The translations under genes and the position numbers were made by a program. Below, in pieces: positions 16,308-23,747 of a DNA stretch of 32,859 nt; positions within the stretch are counted from its first letter, which is position 1; each line of letters begins with the position of its first letter. Source of the DNA: DATGIQ01 sp035295665. GTDB taxonomy: Bacteria; Planctomycetota; Planctomycetia; Gemmatales; Gemmataceae. Under the pieces are notes generated by a model. That model did no database searches, was not told the DNA's origin, and worked only from the letters and a program-made list of their open reading frames with translations. The stretch is from positions 1 through 32,859 of the forward strand of contig DATGIQ010000482.1 of the NCBI GenBank assembly GCA_035295665.1, read 5' to 3'.

Positions 16308-16788
16308 GCCGGCGGACCATGCCTTGGGCCGCTCCCGCGGGGGTTTTGGTTCGAAAATCCACCTGGTCAGTGACAGCCGTGGCTTGCCGCTGGCGGCCGA
16401 TCTGACGGCGGGCCAGCGGCATGAGTCCAAGCAAACCGAGCACGTGCTGGAGCAGGTTCGCATCCCGCAGCGCCGCGGTCGGCCACGCTGCCGGCCGGTG
16501 AAACTGGCCGGCGACAAGGGCTACAGCTACCCGCGTGTCCGCCGCTGGTTGCGGCAGCATGGCATCCGGGCAGTGATCCCGCGACGCAAGGACCAGCGGC
16601 CGGACGATGGCCGCGTGAAGTTTGACCGGGACACCTACAAGCGCCGCGCGGTGGTGGAGCAGTGCGTCGGTTGGCTGAAGGAGAGCCGAGCGGTCGCAAC
16701 ACGCTTCGACAAACTGGCCGTCCATTACCTGGCGACCGTGAAACTGGCGATGATCCAACGTTACCTCCGGCTACTGACCCGGAAATGA
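16285..16788 (+). CDS. IS5-family transposase, OrfB (C-terminal half, expressed by frameshift)
   Basis: Begins within the A9 run as KKNLPPGEPADHALGRSRGG and continues with GSKIHLVSDSRGLPL, the second catalytic Asp in LAGDKGYSYPRVRRWLR, and the Glu motif YKRRAVVEQCVGWLKESR. The usual C-terminus LATVKLAMIQRYLRLL ends 0-2 nt before the right inverted repeat. It has no credible start of its own; the ATG at 16216 lies in shadow sequence. The product is therefore an OrfA-OrfB fusion made by slippage on A9, or the element carries a one-base indel and is inactive. Confidence 0.88.
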   Translation, partial: KKNLPPGEPADHALGRSRGGFGSKIHLVSDSRGLPLAADLTAGQRHESKQTEHVLEQVRIPQRRGRPRCRPVKLAGDKGYSYPRVRRWLRQHGIRAVIPRRKDQRPDDGRVKFDRDTYKRRAVVEQCVGWLKESRAVATRFDKLAVHYLATVKLAMIQRYLRLLTRK

Positions 16789-16804
16789 TTCATCAGACAG
16801 AGCC
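16786..16804 (-). repeat. IS5-family right terminal inverted repeat
   Basis: 19 bp, the exact reverse complement of the left end, flanked by the second TA copy at 16805-16806. Confidence 0.95.
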
Positions 16805-18182
16805 TAGCCGCGTTTGCGACAAGGCGCTCTTTAGCAAGCGTAGGGCCATGTCCAAGGTCAGCTCTGAAGTTGTTTTTGAGCCGGTGCCGTGTCAAGCTCA
16901 CAAACAAGTGAGCCAAAGCTACCAGACTCATGTGATGATGCCAACTCGACCAAGCACGGGCTTCGTATTGCGCCATGCCCAGATACCCTTTGGCTTCTCC
17001 GAAAAACTCCTCGACGCGGTAGCGCGTACCGGTTACCAGGGCCATGGTCTGCAGCGGTTGGTCCGCAGCCGCATTGGACAGATAGAATTTCAGCTCGCCG
17101 TCCGGCTCCAACGAGCGCCGCACTATCAACCAGCAGGCCGGTCCAGGCTTGCGATAGTGCACCGCCCATAGCCGCACGCGCGCAAAGGCAAAGGCCAATG
17201 GCCCCTTGGCGCCAGCACGCAACTGCAGGACCTGCCAGGCCGCCGGCCGCAAGCTCTGGGCGAGCTCGCGCACACTCCGCACATACTGCTGCACACGGTC
17301 GCGCGACGGCAGGGTTGCTGCCGGACCGCGACGGCCTTCGTGCGCCGGTACCTGCGTCTGCGTATCGACGGTCCATACCGTCGTGTTGCTCGGCACTTCG
17401 ACGACATAACGCTGGTGCATTTCCTCCAACTGATTGAGGAAAGTCCCATTGTGACCGTAGAATTCGTCGGCGATTACCCAATCGAATCTCACCAAGCCAT
17501 GCAGGCGTGTCCGACGCAGAAGTTCGATGCCGATCTGGGGCTTGGTTTGAAACGAGATATTCTCGGGCACGCCCGTCTTGGCGCGACGCTTGGCATCACT
17601 GGCCCAAGACCTGGGCAAATACAGTTGCTGGTCCAACAGCGCGCTGCCGGCCGGCGTGACGCCCACCAAGAACACGCCCACCTGACAGTTTTCCTTCTTG
17701 CCGACGTGACCGCAGTATTGCCGCTGGACGCCGACGCTTTCGGTGCCTTTCATCACGATAGCCGATTCGTCGATCAGGCCGACCGTGCCGATCGTCCAGT
17801 CGGCCGTCGAGGGCACCAAACGCTCGGCGACGATCGCCTGGATTTCCCGCTGGATGCTGTGAGAGTCCCACGGCGAATAGGTCAGGAACCGCTGCAAAGC
17901 CAGGACTTGGTTTTGGCTGATGCCGTGGTCTTCCGGCTTGCCAAATGCCAATGCCATCGGCTCGGCACTTTTGCGGCCGGTCGCCAACAGCAAGCCGTTG
18001 AGGTAAACCAGCGATTGCGCCCGGGCTTCCTTGCGTCCAAACAAGGGAGCGACACGTTGATGCAGATGGACCAGTTCGCGCGCCGTAGCGCGCAGTTCGT
18101 ACGTCGTCATGGAGGCCTTCTCTCTGAACCAAGAAGAATCCTCCCGAACTGGCCAGCACGGGAATGGAAAAAACCGTTACGT

Positions 18183-18287
18183 TCATTGCAGCTGAAACCC
18201 ACCTCCCTTACAAGGGGAGGGACTTTCTTCTAGCGGCCGAAAACCAGGGGTAGCAGTGGACAAATGAGGGGTGAGCAGCTGCAATGA
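18183..18287. promoter_or_regulatory. 12-bp inverted repeat enclosing a stable hairpin before a transposase start
   Basis: TCATTGCAGCTG (18183-18194) and CAGCTGCAATGA (18276-18287) are perfect complements 81 bp apart. The second contains the ATG of the following transposase. Between them, CCTCCCTT-ACA-AGGGGAGG followed by GACTTTCTTCT is a terminator-like hairpin at about 18203-18221. The arrangement could hide the start codon or stop read-through transcription, as in many IS leaders, or the repeats could be relics of element ends. Confidence 0.4.
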
Positions 18288-19975
18288 CGGGAACCTTACC
18301 CCGGTCGCCCGCAGAAGCTCGCCCGATGCTCAGCTTACCCCACGAACTTCGTATCGCCAACGCTGCTGCCGTTCTCCACGGGCCCCACGGCGAGGTCACG
18401 CACCGCGCCAGCCAACTCGGACTTTCCCGACAGGCCCTCTACCGCGATACCCAGGCCGTCCTGCACACGCTCGAGGGACACCAGTCCCGACAACAATTCC
18501 AGCAACTCCGCGATGAGGTCGCTGCCCTCCAGCGGCGTGTCGCCGAACGCCAGGATCTGCGCGAGGACGCCTTCCTCCTAGACGACGACCGCTGCGTCGC
18601 TTTTGCCAGCACGGCCCAAGCCGAAGGCGTCAGCCTCCCGGTCTGCCGCCGGCTCCTGGCCGTGCTTCTGGACAAGCCCGTCGCCGACGAGGGCGCCCCG
18701 AAGCGCCAGCCGCCCAGCGTGGCCCAACTCGGTCGCATGACCCAAGAGGCCGGGCGACGCTGCGCTGCCCTGCTGGCTGTTCTGGATGAGTTCAGCCGCC
18801 CCTGTGTCGAACAGGCCGCCGCCGATGAAATTTTCTTCGGCAGGAAACCGTGCCTGATGGTCGTCGAGCAGCACAGCCTCTGTTGGGTCAGCGGCCGGCT
18901 CGCCGAGAGCCGCAGCGGCGAGGAATGGGCCAAGGAGTTCCGGCAACTGCCCCAGCTGCGTCAGACGACGCAGGACGGGGGGAGCGGTCTGGCCAAGGGC
19001 TTGGACCTGGTGAACCAGGCGCGGCCGCAGAACAACCAGGCCCCGGTTGCAGTGCAAGACGACCCCTTCCACGTCCTGCGGGAAGGAACGCGCGTCTTGC
19101 GGATCATGCAAGGAAAAGTCAGCAAACTGATGGACAAGGCCGACCAAGTGGATCGGAAGATGAAAAGCAAAGTGTGGCACCAGGGAGACGGTCGCGGCAA
19201 GGGCGCGGCCGTCCAGGCTTGGCGGCGTGCCGAGCGCGCCCTGGATGCCTGGTCGGCGGCCGCGACGGCCTGGTCGGAGGTGGCGGAAGCCTTGCGGCTG
19301 TTTACCCCGCAAGGGTCCCTGAATACCGCCGAGCGCGCGCGGGCGCTGATCGCCGCAGCCCTGCCGCGGCTGTCGGACCCCGCCTGGTCGAAGGTGCGGC
19401 GGGCGCTGCAACGGCCGCAGTTGTTGACGTTCCTGGACGCGGCGCAGCAGGGGATAGCCGCGTTGCCGCTGCCGGCAGAGGTGCTGGCCGCGGCGGTGCG
19501 CGTGGAAGGTCTGTGTCGTCGGCCGGAGCAGTTGCGTGGGGAAGGGGTGTCGTCGGGGGCGTTGCGTGGTGTGCTGTTGGCGGCGGGCCTGGTCCTGTCG
19601 TTGTCCGGCGCCGTCGGGACCCAGGCCGTTACCGGAGCGCGGGGTGTCTTGCGTGGCGTGTGGCGTGCGTCGAGCCTGGTGGAGTGCATCAACAGCGTGG
19701 CGCGGATGCAGCAGAGTCGTCATCGCAAGATGACGCAGGGGTTGCTGGACTTGAAGCGGCTGTATTGGAACTGCCGGGAGTTTCGGACCGGCCACCGCCG
19801 GCGGAAGTCGCCCTACGACCTGCAAGGGATGCAGTTGCCCACCCGGGATTGGTGGGAGTTGTTGCGGTGGACGCCGGAGCAGTTACGGCAGCAACTCCAG
19901 CTTCCGAACCAGGTCGCTGCCGCGCCGCCGCCACAAAAAGTGTCCGGGCTAAAGGTTGCGGCCTGAGAAAGTCCC
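18219..19975 (+). mobile_element. Unclassified planctomycete transposable element (short 9-bp inverted ends)
   Basis: The single transposase gene is bracketed by GGGACTTTC (18219-18227) and GAAAGTCCC (19967-19975), a perfect 9-bp inverted pair. The right copy begins right after the stop codon. Near both ends GCGGCC occurs in matching orientation. No target duplication is evident. Nine bases can match by chance in this GC-rich DNA, so the boundaries are tentative. Confidence 0.4.
18284..19966 (+). CDS. Transposase-like DDE protein, unclassified planctomycete family
   Basis: A 560-aa intact frame. The ATG at 18284 has GAGGGG about 12 nt upstream; ATG 18326 is an alternative. The N-terminus has a helix-turn-helix (ASQLGLSRQALYRDTQAVLH), then a coiled-coil stretch (QQFQQLRDEVAALQRRVAER). 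A first acidic site may be AADEIFFGRKPCLMVV, the second VQDDPFHVLREG, and the Glu in SSLVECINSVARMQQSRHRK near the C-terminus, followed by TQGLLDLKRLYWNCREFRTG. That layout and the ending resemble multi-copy transposase-like proteins of planctomycete genomes, but I cannot assign an IS family. Catalytic residue assignment is inference. Codon use is strongly GC-biased. Confidence 0.65.
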   Translation: MTGTLPRSPAEARPMLSLPHELRIANAAAVLHGPHGEVTHRASQLGLSRQALYRDTQAVLHTLEGHQSRQQFQQLRDEVAALQRRVAERQDLREDAFLLDDDRCVAFASTAQAEGVSLPVCRRLLAVLLDKPVADEGAPKRQPPSVAQLGRMTQEAGRRCAALLAVLDEFSRPCVEQAAADEIFFGRKPCLMVVEQHSLCWVSGRLAESRSGEEWAKEFRQLPQLRQTTQDGGSGLAKGLDLVNQARPQNNQAPVAVQDDPFHVLREGTRVLRIMQGKVSKLMDKADQVDRKMKSKVWHQGDGRGKGAAVQAWRRAERALDAWSAAATAWSEVAEALRLFTPQGSLNTAERARALIAAALPRLSDPAWSKVRRALQRPQLLTFLDAAQQGIAALPLPAEVLAAAVRVEGLCRRPEQLRGEGVSSGALRGVLLAAGLVLSLSGAVGTQAVTGARGVLRGVWRASSLVECINSVARMQQSRHRKMTQGLLDLKRLYWNCREFRTGHRRRKSPYDLQGMQLPTRDWWELLRWTPEQLRQQLQLPNQVAAAPPPQKVSGLKVAA

Positions 19976-20344
19976 CATCGCAGGAAGATGCGTGCTGGGA
20001 GAGTTCCTTGCCGCGCTCGCCAGGTCACGGATTCGCACCGCCATCATGGGCGGTCCGGGAGGCAGGCCGACTTCCCGCCGTGTGAAACCCAAGCTCACCA
20101 CCAGGTCTCCCTGCGCGCGCAGTTCAGGGCGTTATCCCAGCAAAGCGCGGACTTCTCAATGACCGTGCACGATCCTGCAGTACATGCCTGCCGCGCCGGC
20201 GAAGTCCTGAGCCGCCGTGGGGCGGCCCTTGTAGCCCGTGAACCGGAAGCCGCCTTCTGCTTCCGGTCCCTTGCCAAGACAGTTCACGGGGAGGCCCTTT
20301 GCTGGCGCGGCAAGCTTGTACTGCGGATTCACGCACGGAGATAT
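19976..20344. other. Stretch without a supported gene
   Basis: About 370 bases between the unclassified transposase and the RHS scrap. Frames are Arg/Pro-rich shadows. No RNA gene or terminator with a T-tract is seen. Confidence 0.35.
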
Positions 20345-20645
20345 AGTGCAAGGCAAGTCGGGCGCCCAGATCCTGCAAACCAGTGCCCAGTACTATGCCC
20401 ACACCGGCAGCAGCGCGACCGTGTATCCGGTCGCCAGTACCACGCGCTACCGCAACACCGACGGCACCGGCGGCAAGACAACCAGCTCCACGTACACTTG
20501 GTTTACCGGCACCACGCAGGTCCAAGCGCTCGTCACCACGATGCCCGTAATCGCGTCCGCAACAACGGTCCCGGCATCGCCGACGTGGACACCACTCTTT
20601 ACGACACCCGTGGCCGGATCATCCGGACCCGCAACAACATCACTT
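20345..20645 (+). pseudogene. RHS/YD-repeat protein fragment
   Basis: The frame around 20350-20550 reads LQTSAQYYAHTGSSATVYPV, then STTRYRNTDGTGGKTTSSTY and TWFTGTTQVQALVTTMPV, the sequence style of RHS-repeat proteins of planctomycetes. After ASA the sense moves to another frame: NNGPGIADVDTTLYDTRGR, ending in a nonsense tail. Upstream and downstream repeats are gone. An isolated, frameshifted piece of what is normally a multi-kilobase surface or toxin-delivery gene. Confidence 0.65.
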
Positions 20646-20780
20646 CCGCCGCTTTCCGGGTAGGAGCAAGATGCTTCCTGCTGCCCTTCCAGACGGAAGC
20701 GGCGCGGCGGGCTTGAAAGAATGGCACGGCTCTGCCGCGCGCTTGCCATCTTTCACGTTTGGAGGCGCGGTGCAGAAGAA

Positions 20781-21725
20781 TCAGAACTGCCAGGAACAAG
20801 TGATTTGCCATAGATGGGCGTCCGGCCGAGGCACGCCGAGGGGCATCAGGATTCCGCCGGACATCCACCAGTTATCGCCCATTCGCCAATGAACTCCCGG
20901 CAAAATGTCCCAGTTGAAGGGGGGGCGCAGCGCCGGATCGCCGTCAACCCGATATCGGCCGAGGGCTTCCAGGAACAGATGAACACTCTGGCCCGGCCCA
21001 TTGTCAGGGCTAATGATGGGTCTGTGCAAGGCCAGGCCGCAATTGATCTGCCGTTCCAGGCTGTCCGACCAGCGCGAGTTGGTCCGCAGATTCTTGCCGA
21101 TAAATCCCTGAATCGCGGTGCCGTTGCCAATTTCGTGAAACCAGGCAAAATTGGGACTTAGAATCGTTGGCCCATCGGCAACGCCGTCGGCTTCCAGGCC
21201 GGCCGGGGTCACGGCCTGGAGGCCCATACTCAGCCCGGTTTTCTGGTTTTCAAACAGCAGCATTTGCGAATGAAGGCGATAGAAGCCGACTCCACCGGGA
21301 TCCCCCGGCTTGCGGAAATCAAAGTAAGGGTTGTCCGACCCGAGGCTGACCTTCAGCCGTGCCTCTCCTGCCGGCTCCCGATCATTGGAGGCTCCCGGTG
21401 CACTGCCGTCATTGGCGGGAGTATCGTTATCGGACTCGAGCCCAACCGGATCGTACGGATAAGCCGAAACCATGCGAAAGAGCCGGCACGAAGGGCCGCG
21501 CACGTTGGACAGAACATCGGTTGACTGCGAGCTACTCTCCAGGGCGAGACCGCGCGGCAGAATCGGCTCACGCCACAGGTCGCTCGGACTTCCGGGGATG
21601 GGCTGAGCCGCTGCTCCGCCACTCAAAAACGGAAGAAGCAGAAGGCAACTGGCGAACGCACCGAGCGGGGGCTTCCATTCACCTTGAACTTTTCCTGGCC
21701 GGTAATTTTGCATGGGTCGGTTCAT
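20781..21725 (-). CDS. Outer-membrane beta-barrel-like protein, planctomycete hypothetical
   Basis: The open frame runs from a TTG at 21860, but I place the start at ATG 21725 (MNRPMQNYRPGKVQGEW), which puts a signal segment (GAFASCLLLLPFLSGGAAAQP) at residues about 22-42 of a 314-aa protein. No strong ribosome binding site marks either start. The mature part alternates polar and aromatic residues in strand-like blocks (VGFYRLHSQMLLFENQ, TGLSMGLQAVTP, GTAIQGFIGKNL, VHLFLEALGRYRV, NWWMSGGILMPLG) and ends in ITCSWQF with a C-terminal Phe, as outer-membrane barrels do. Likely a porin- or transporter-like barrel. The cargo is unknown. Confidence 0.7.
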   Translation of the reverse strand: MNRPMQNYRPGKVQGEWKPPLGAFASCLLLLPFLSGGAAAQPIPGSPSDLWREPILPRGLALESSSQSTDVLSNVRGPSCRLFRMVSAYPYDPVGLESDNDTPANDGSAPGASNDREPAGEARLKVSLGSDNPYFDFRKPGDPGGVGFYRLHSQMLLFENQKTGLSMGLQAVTPAGLEADGVADGPTILSPNFAWFHEIGNGTAIQGFIGKNLRTNSRWSDSLERQINCGLALHRPIISPDNGPGQSVHLFLEALGRYRVDGDPALRPPFNWDILPGVHWRMGDNWWMSGGILMPLGVPRPDAHLWQITCSWQF

Positions 21726-22095
21726 CGGGAGAAGCTGTGCGGGAGTGATCGTGCCGTCCAGAGCCTCTGCACTTACGGAGCGTGGCGGGAATAGCTTCTG
21801 GAAGCGGCGGTTTCTTGCAAAATCCTCCAAGTGCCTCTCATATCGGCACCCCCAAGGCAAATCAAGAGTGAAAAGTTGAGCGAACGGCGTAGGCTATGAC
21901 GGATTGGGCCAGCAAAAGGGACACGATTGCCCGGACCGATAAAATTCCCATTTTCGGTATCAAGCTGGGACCCGTTTCCAGGCGAAAGAGCCAGCCAGAA
22001 GCCTGGCCGCCGTTCCTTGTTTCGCATTCGCCGATTCGCTATCCTCACATCGAGAACCCTGACGGTCCGCACACGTTTTTTCGGAGATCGCAGGA
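21726..22095. other. Intergenic stretch between divergent genes
   Basis: About 370 bases between the leftward barrel gene and the rightward membrane protein. If the barrel starts at TTG 21860 part of this is coding. No other supported gene or clear promoter is seen. Confidence 0.35.
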
Positions 22096-22722
22096 ATGGA
22101 TCGAACTCGGCCAACTATCGTCCTCGTAATGGCCATCCTGACGATCATTTATGCCGGGGTCTGGGGACTCATTTGGTTCTGCTCGGGTGCGAGCGTGGTG
22201 GCGGCTCTTACAATTCAGGCTCCGCAACTCAAGCCGGCCCTGGAGCCATTTCGCCAAATGTACGACCTGTTGCACAAAGAGGTTCCCGCCTACCTGGCGG
22301 TGGAAGTGAGCAATTATGTGCTCATGCTGGTGCTGTCCGTTCTCTTGCTGATTGCAGCGATTGGCTTGTTGCGGATGAAGAGCTGGGCGTGGGGAATCAC
22401 GGTGTTTTCCGCGGCTGCGACGGTGCTCGTGCACGCCGCCCATGGTGTTTACCAATGGATCTATGTCAACCCGGTGATGGCGCGCTGGACCGAAGAACTG
22501 TTTCACAAAAATCCTCCGCCGCCCGGCACTCCCGACTTCAGTGGGTTGGCCAACAACCCGGTCATCAAAGCCCTTTCCACCGCCGTCGCGCTGACCCTCA
22601 ATATCGGCTTTCCCATCGCGCTCTTGATCATCATGTTCTTGCCGCAAGTCCGTGCCGCGTTCGCTCGTTCACCGCTCGTCCTGGATGCAACGAAACCGGA
22701 TGACACCCAACCAAGCAGGTGA
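22096..22722 (+). CDS. Four-TM membrane protein of unknown function
   Basis: A 208-aa protein with four hydrophobic helices: residues about 8-30 (IVLVMAILTIIYAGVWGLIW), 72-92 (YVLMLVLSVLLLIAAIGLL), 98-118 (WGITVFSAAATVLVHAAHGV) and 163-183 (TAVALTLNIGFPIALLIIMF). A loop with NPPPPGTPDF precedes the last helix. AGGA lies just before the ATG. It ends 6 bp before folD in the same direction, so the two are probably co-transcribed. No family name can be given. It resembles small planctomycete inner-membrane proteins of the DUF-type with a C-terminal cytoplasmic tail. Confidence 0.8.
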   Translation: MDRTRPTIVLVMAILTIIYAGVWGLIWFCSGASVVAALTIQAPQLKPALEPFRQMYDLLHKEVPAYLAVEVSNYVLMLVLSVLLLIAAIGLLRMKSWAWGITVFSAAATVLVHAAHGVYQWIYVNPVMARWTEELFHKNPPPPGTPDFSGLANNPVIKALSTAVALTLNIGFPIALLIIMFLPQVRAAFARSPLVLDATKPDDTQPSR

Positions 22723-22728
22723 CGAATC

Positions 22729-23601
22729 ATGTCCGCAGTTCTACTCGATGGCAAAAAGCTCGCCCAAACGATGCAGGGGGAAATCGCTGCCACTGCGGCC
22801 GTCTTCACGCAAAAACATGGCATTCGGCCGGGATTGGCGGCCGTGCTGGTCGGCGATAACCCTGCCAGCCGAATCTACGTCCGCAACAAGCGCAAAGCCT
22901 GCCAGCAGGCCGGTTTCGAAAGTTGGTTGCATGAATTGCCGCATGAGTGTACGCAGGCAAAACTCCTCGACCTCATTCGCCGGCTCAATCAGGATCCGAC
23001 GGTCCACGGCATCCTGGTCCAGCTGCCGCTGCCGCCACAGATAGATGAAAAGGCAATTATCCAGGCCGTCTCTCCACTCAAGGATGTCGACGCCTTCGGC
23101 TCGGAAAACCTCGGGCTGCTAGCCGCCGGACACCCGCGCTACTTGCCGTGTACGCCGCATGGCGTGCAGCAGTTGCTGTTGCGCAACGGAGTGCAGCTGG
23201 AAGGGGCACATGTCGTCATCGTGGGGCGGAGTGCGATCGTCGGCAAGCCGTTGGCCCTGATCTTGATGCAGAAGGCCGCCGGCGCCAATGCGACCGTGAC
23301 CGTCTGCCACAGCCGCAGCCGGAATTTGGCCGATCTGACCCGTCAGGCCGACGTGGTGGTCGTCGCCATCGGCTTGGCGGAGTTCCTGAAGGCGGACATG
23401 GTGCGACCTGGGGCGGTGGTGGTCGATGTGGGCATAAACCGCTTGCCGGACGGCAAATTAGTCGGCGATGTTGATTTTGCTGCGGTTCGCGGAGTCGCCT
23501 CTGCCATCACCCCGGTCCCGGGTGGCGTTGGGCCGATGACCATCACGATGTTACTGCACAACACGCTGAGCGCGGCCCAATTGCAGACGATGAAGAGCTA
23601 A
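22729..23601 (+). CDS. folD: FolD, bifunctional methylenetetrahydrofolate dehydrogenase/cyclohydrolase
   Basis: A 290-aa cytoplasmic enzyme that interconverts 5,10-methylene-, 5,10-methenyl- and 10-formyl-tetrahydrofolate using NADP, supplying one-carbon units for purine and formyl-Met synthesis. Length is normal. Tyr50 and catalytic Lys54 lie in SRIYVRNKRKAC, matching the E. coli positions. VHGILVQLPLP follows, then KDVDAFG and PCTPHGV. The Rossmann nucleotide site is VVIVGRSAIVGKPLA, and the closing motif is TPVPGGVGPMT. The start ATG follows a four-TM protein gene by 6 bp. No damage is seen. Confidence 0.97.
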   Translation: MSAVLLDGKKLAQTMQGEIAATAAVFTQKHGIRPGLAAVLVGDNPASRIYVRNKRKACQQAGFESWLHELPHECTQAKLLDLIRRLNQDPTVHGILVQLPLPPQIDEKAIIQAVSPLKDVDAFGSENLGLLAAGHPRYLPCTPHGVQQLLLRNGVQLEGAHVVIVGRSAIVGKPLALILMQKAAGANATVTVCHSRSRNLADLTRQADVVVVAIGLAEFLKADMVRPGAVVVDVGINRLPDGKLVGDVDFAAVRGVASAITPVPGGVGPMTITMLLHNTLSAAQLQTMKS

Positions 23602-23747
23602 ATGATCTTGCCGGATCCTGCTCCAAACAAGCTGAGTGCCCTCTTCTCACGCCGGCTATATCGACATCTCACCAAGTCTTTTCACGATTACTGAGGAGGA
23701 ATTGCGACCATGAACAAATGGTGAGCTGGCCGAGCAAGGTCGGCGGC

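Larger units (their letters stand above)
15894..16804 (+). mobile_element. IS5-family insertion sequence, complete, 911 bp
   Basis: Perfect 19-bp terminal inverted repeats, GGCTCTGTCTGATGAATCA at 15894-15912 and its reverse complement at 16786-16804. The target dinucleotide TA is duplicated at 15892-15893 and 16805-16806. The insert carries two overlapping transposase frames. It sits inside the 3' end of the IS701-type transposase gene, so it arrived later. The ends are intact. Confidence 0.95.
15769..18110 (-). pseudogene. IS701-family transposase, frameshifted and interrupted by IS5
   Basis: The ATG at 18110 opens a 449-aa frame with IS701/DDE features: VGLIDESAIVMKG (first Asp region), SVGVQRQYCGHVGKKENCQV, DWVIADEFYGHNG (second Asp), and RYRVEEFFGEAKGYLG (Glu motif). 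After HRLK the frame loses sense: a run that should have six A now has five (T5 at 16873-16877 on the plus strand). Reading one frame over restores the normal tail ELTLDMALRLLKSALSQTRL up to TA at 16805-16806. Skipping the IS5 element, the tail resumes at 15891 as TRADAIDIVSYHLKRNRVAR and ends KEINYKVLL* at 15769. The last dozen residues of the 449-aa frame are IS5 end sequence. The gene is dead twice over, unless slippage rescued it before IS5 arrived. Confidence 0.85.
15700..18158 (-). mobile_element. IS701-family insertion sequence, split by a nested IS5-family element
   Basis: The element carries the IS701-type transposase on the minus strand. Imperfect inverted ends can be matched: left GCAGCCAGACGGGAGGGTTT (15701-15720) against right, read in reverse complement, GCTGGCCAGTTCGGGAGGAT (about 18138-18157). 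They share GC-GCCAG and CGGGAGG blocks with one gap. Without the 911-bp IS5 insert and its TA copy the element is about 1.55 kb, normal for IS701. Exact ends are uncertain by several bases, and I could not identify the target duplication with confidence. Confidence 0.65.

Noticed and set aside
17340..18233. Plus-strand ORF of 297 codons over the IS701 transposase
   Set aside because: Antisense shadow of the transposase gene, which has DDE motifs.
18578..20085. Two long frames (415 codons minus, 411 codons plus) over the unclassified transposase
   Set aside because: High-GC shadow frames; only the 560-codon plus frame has an HTH and recognisable transposase-like C-terminus.
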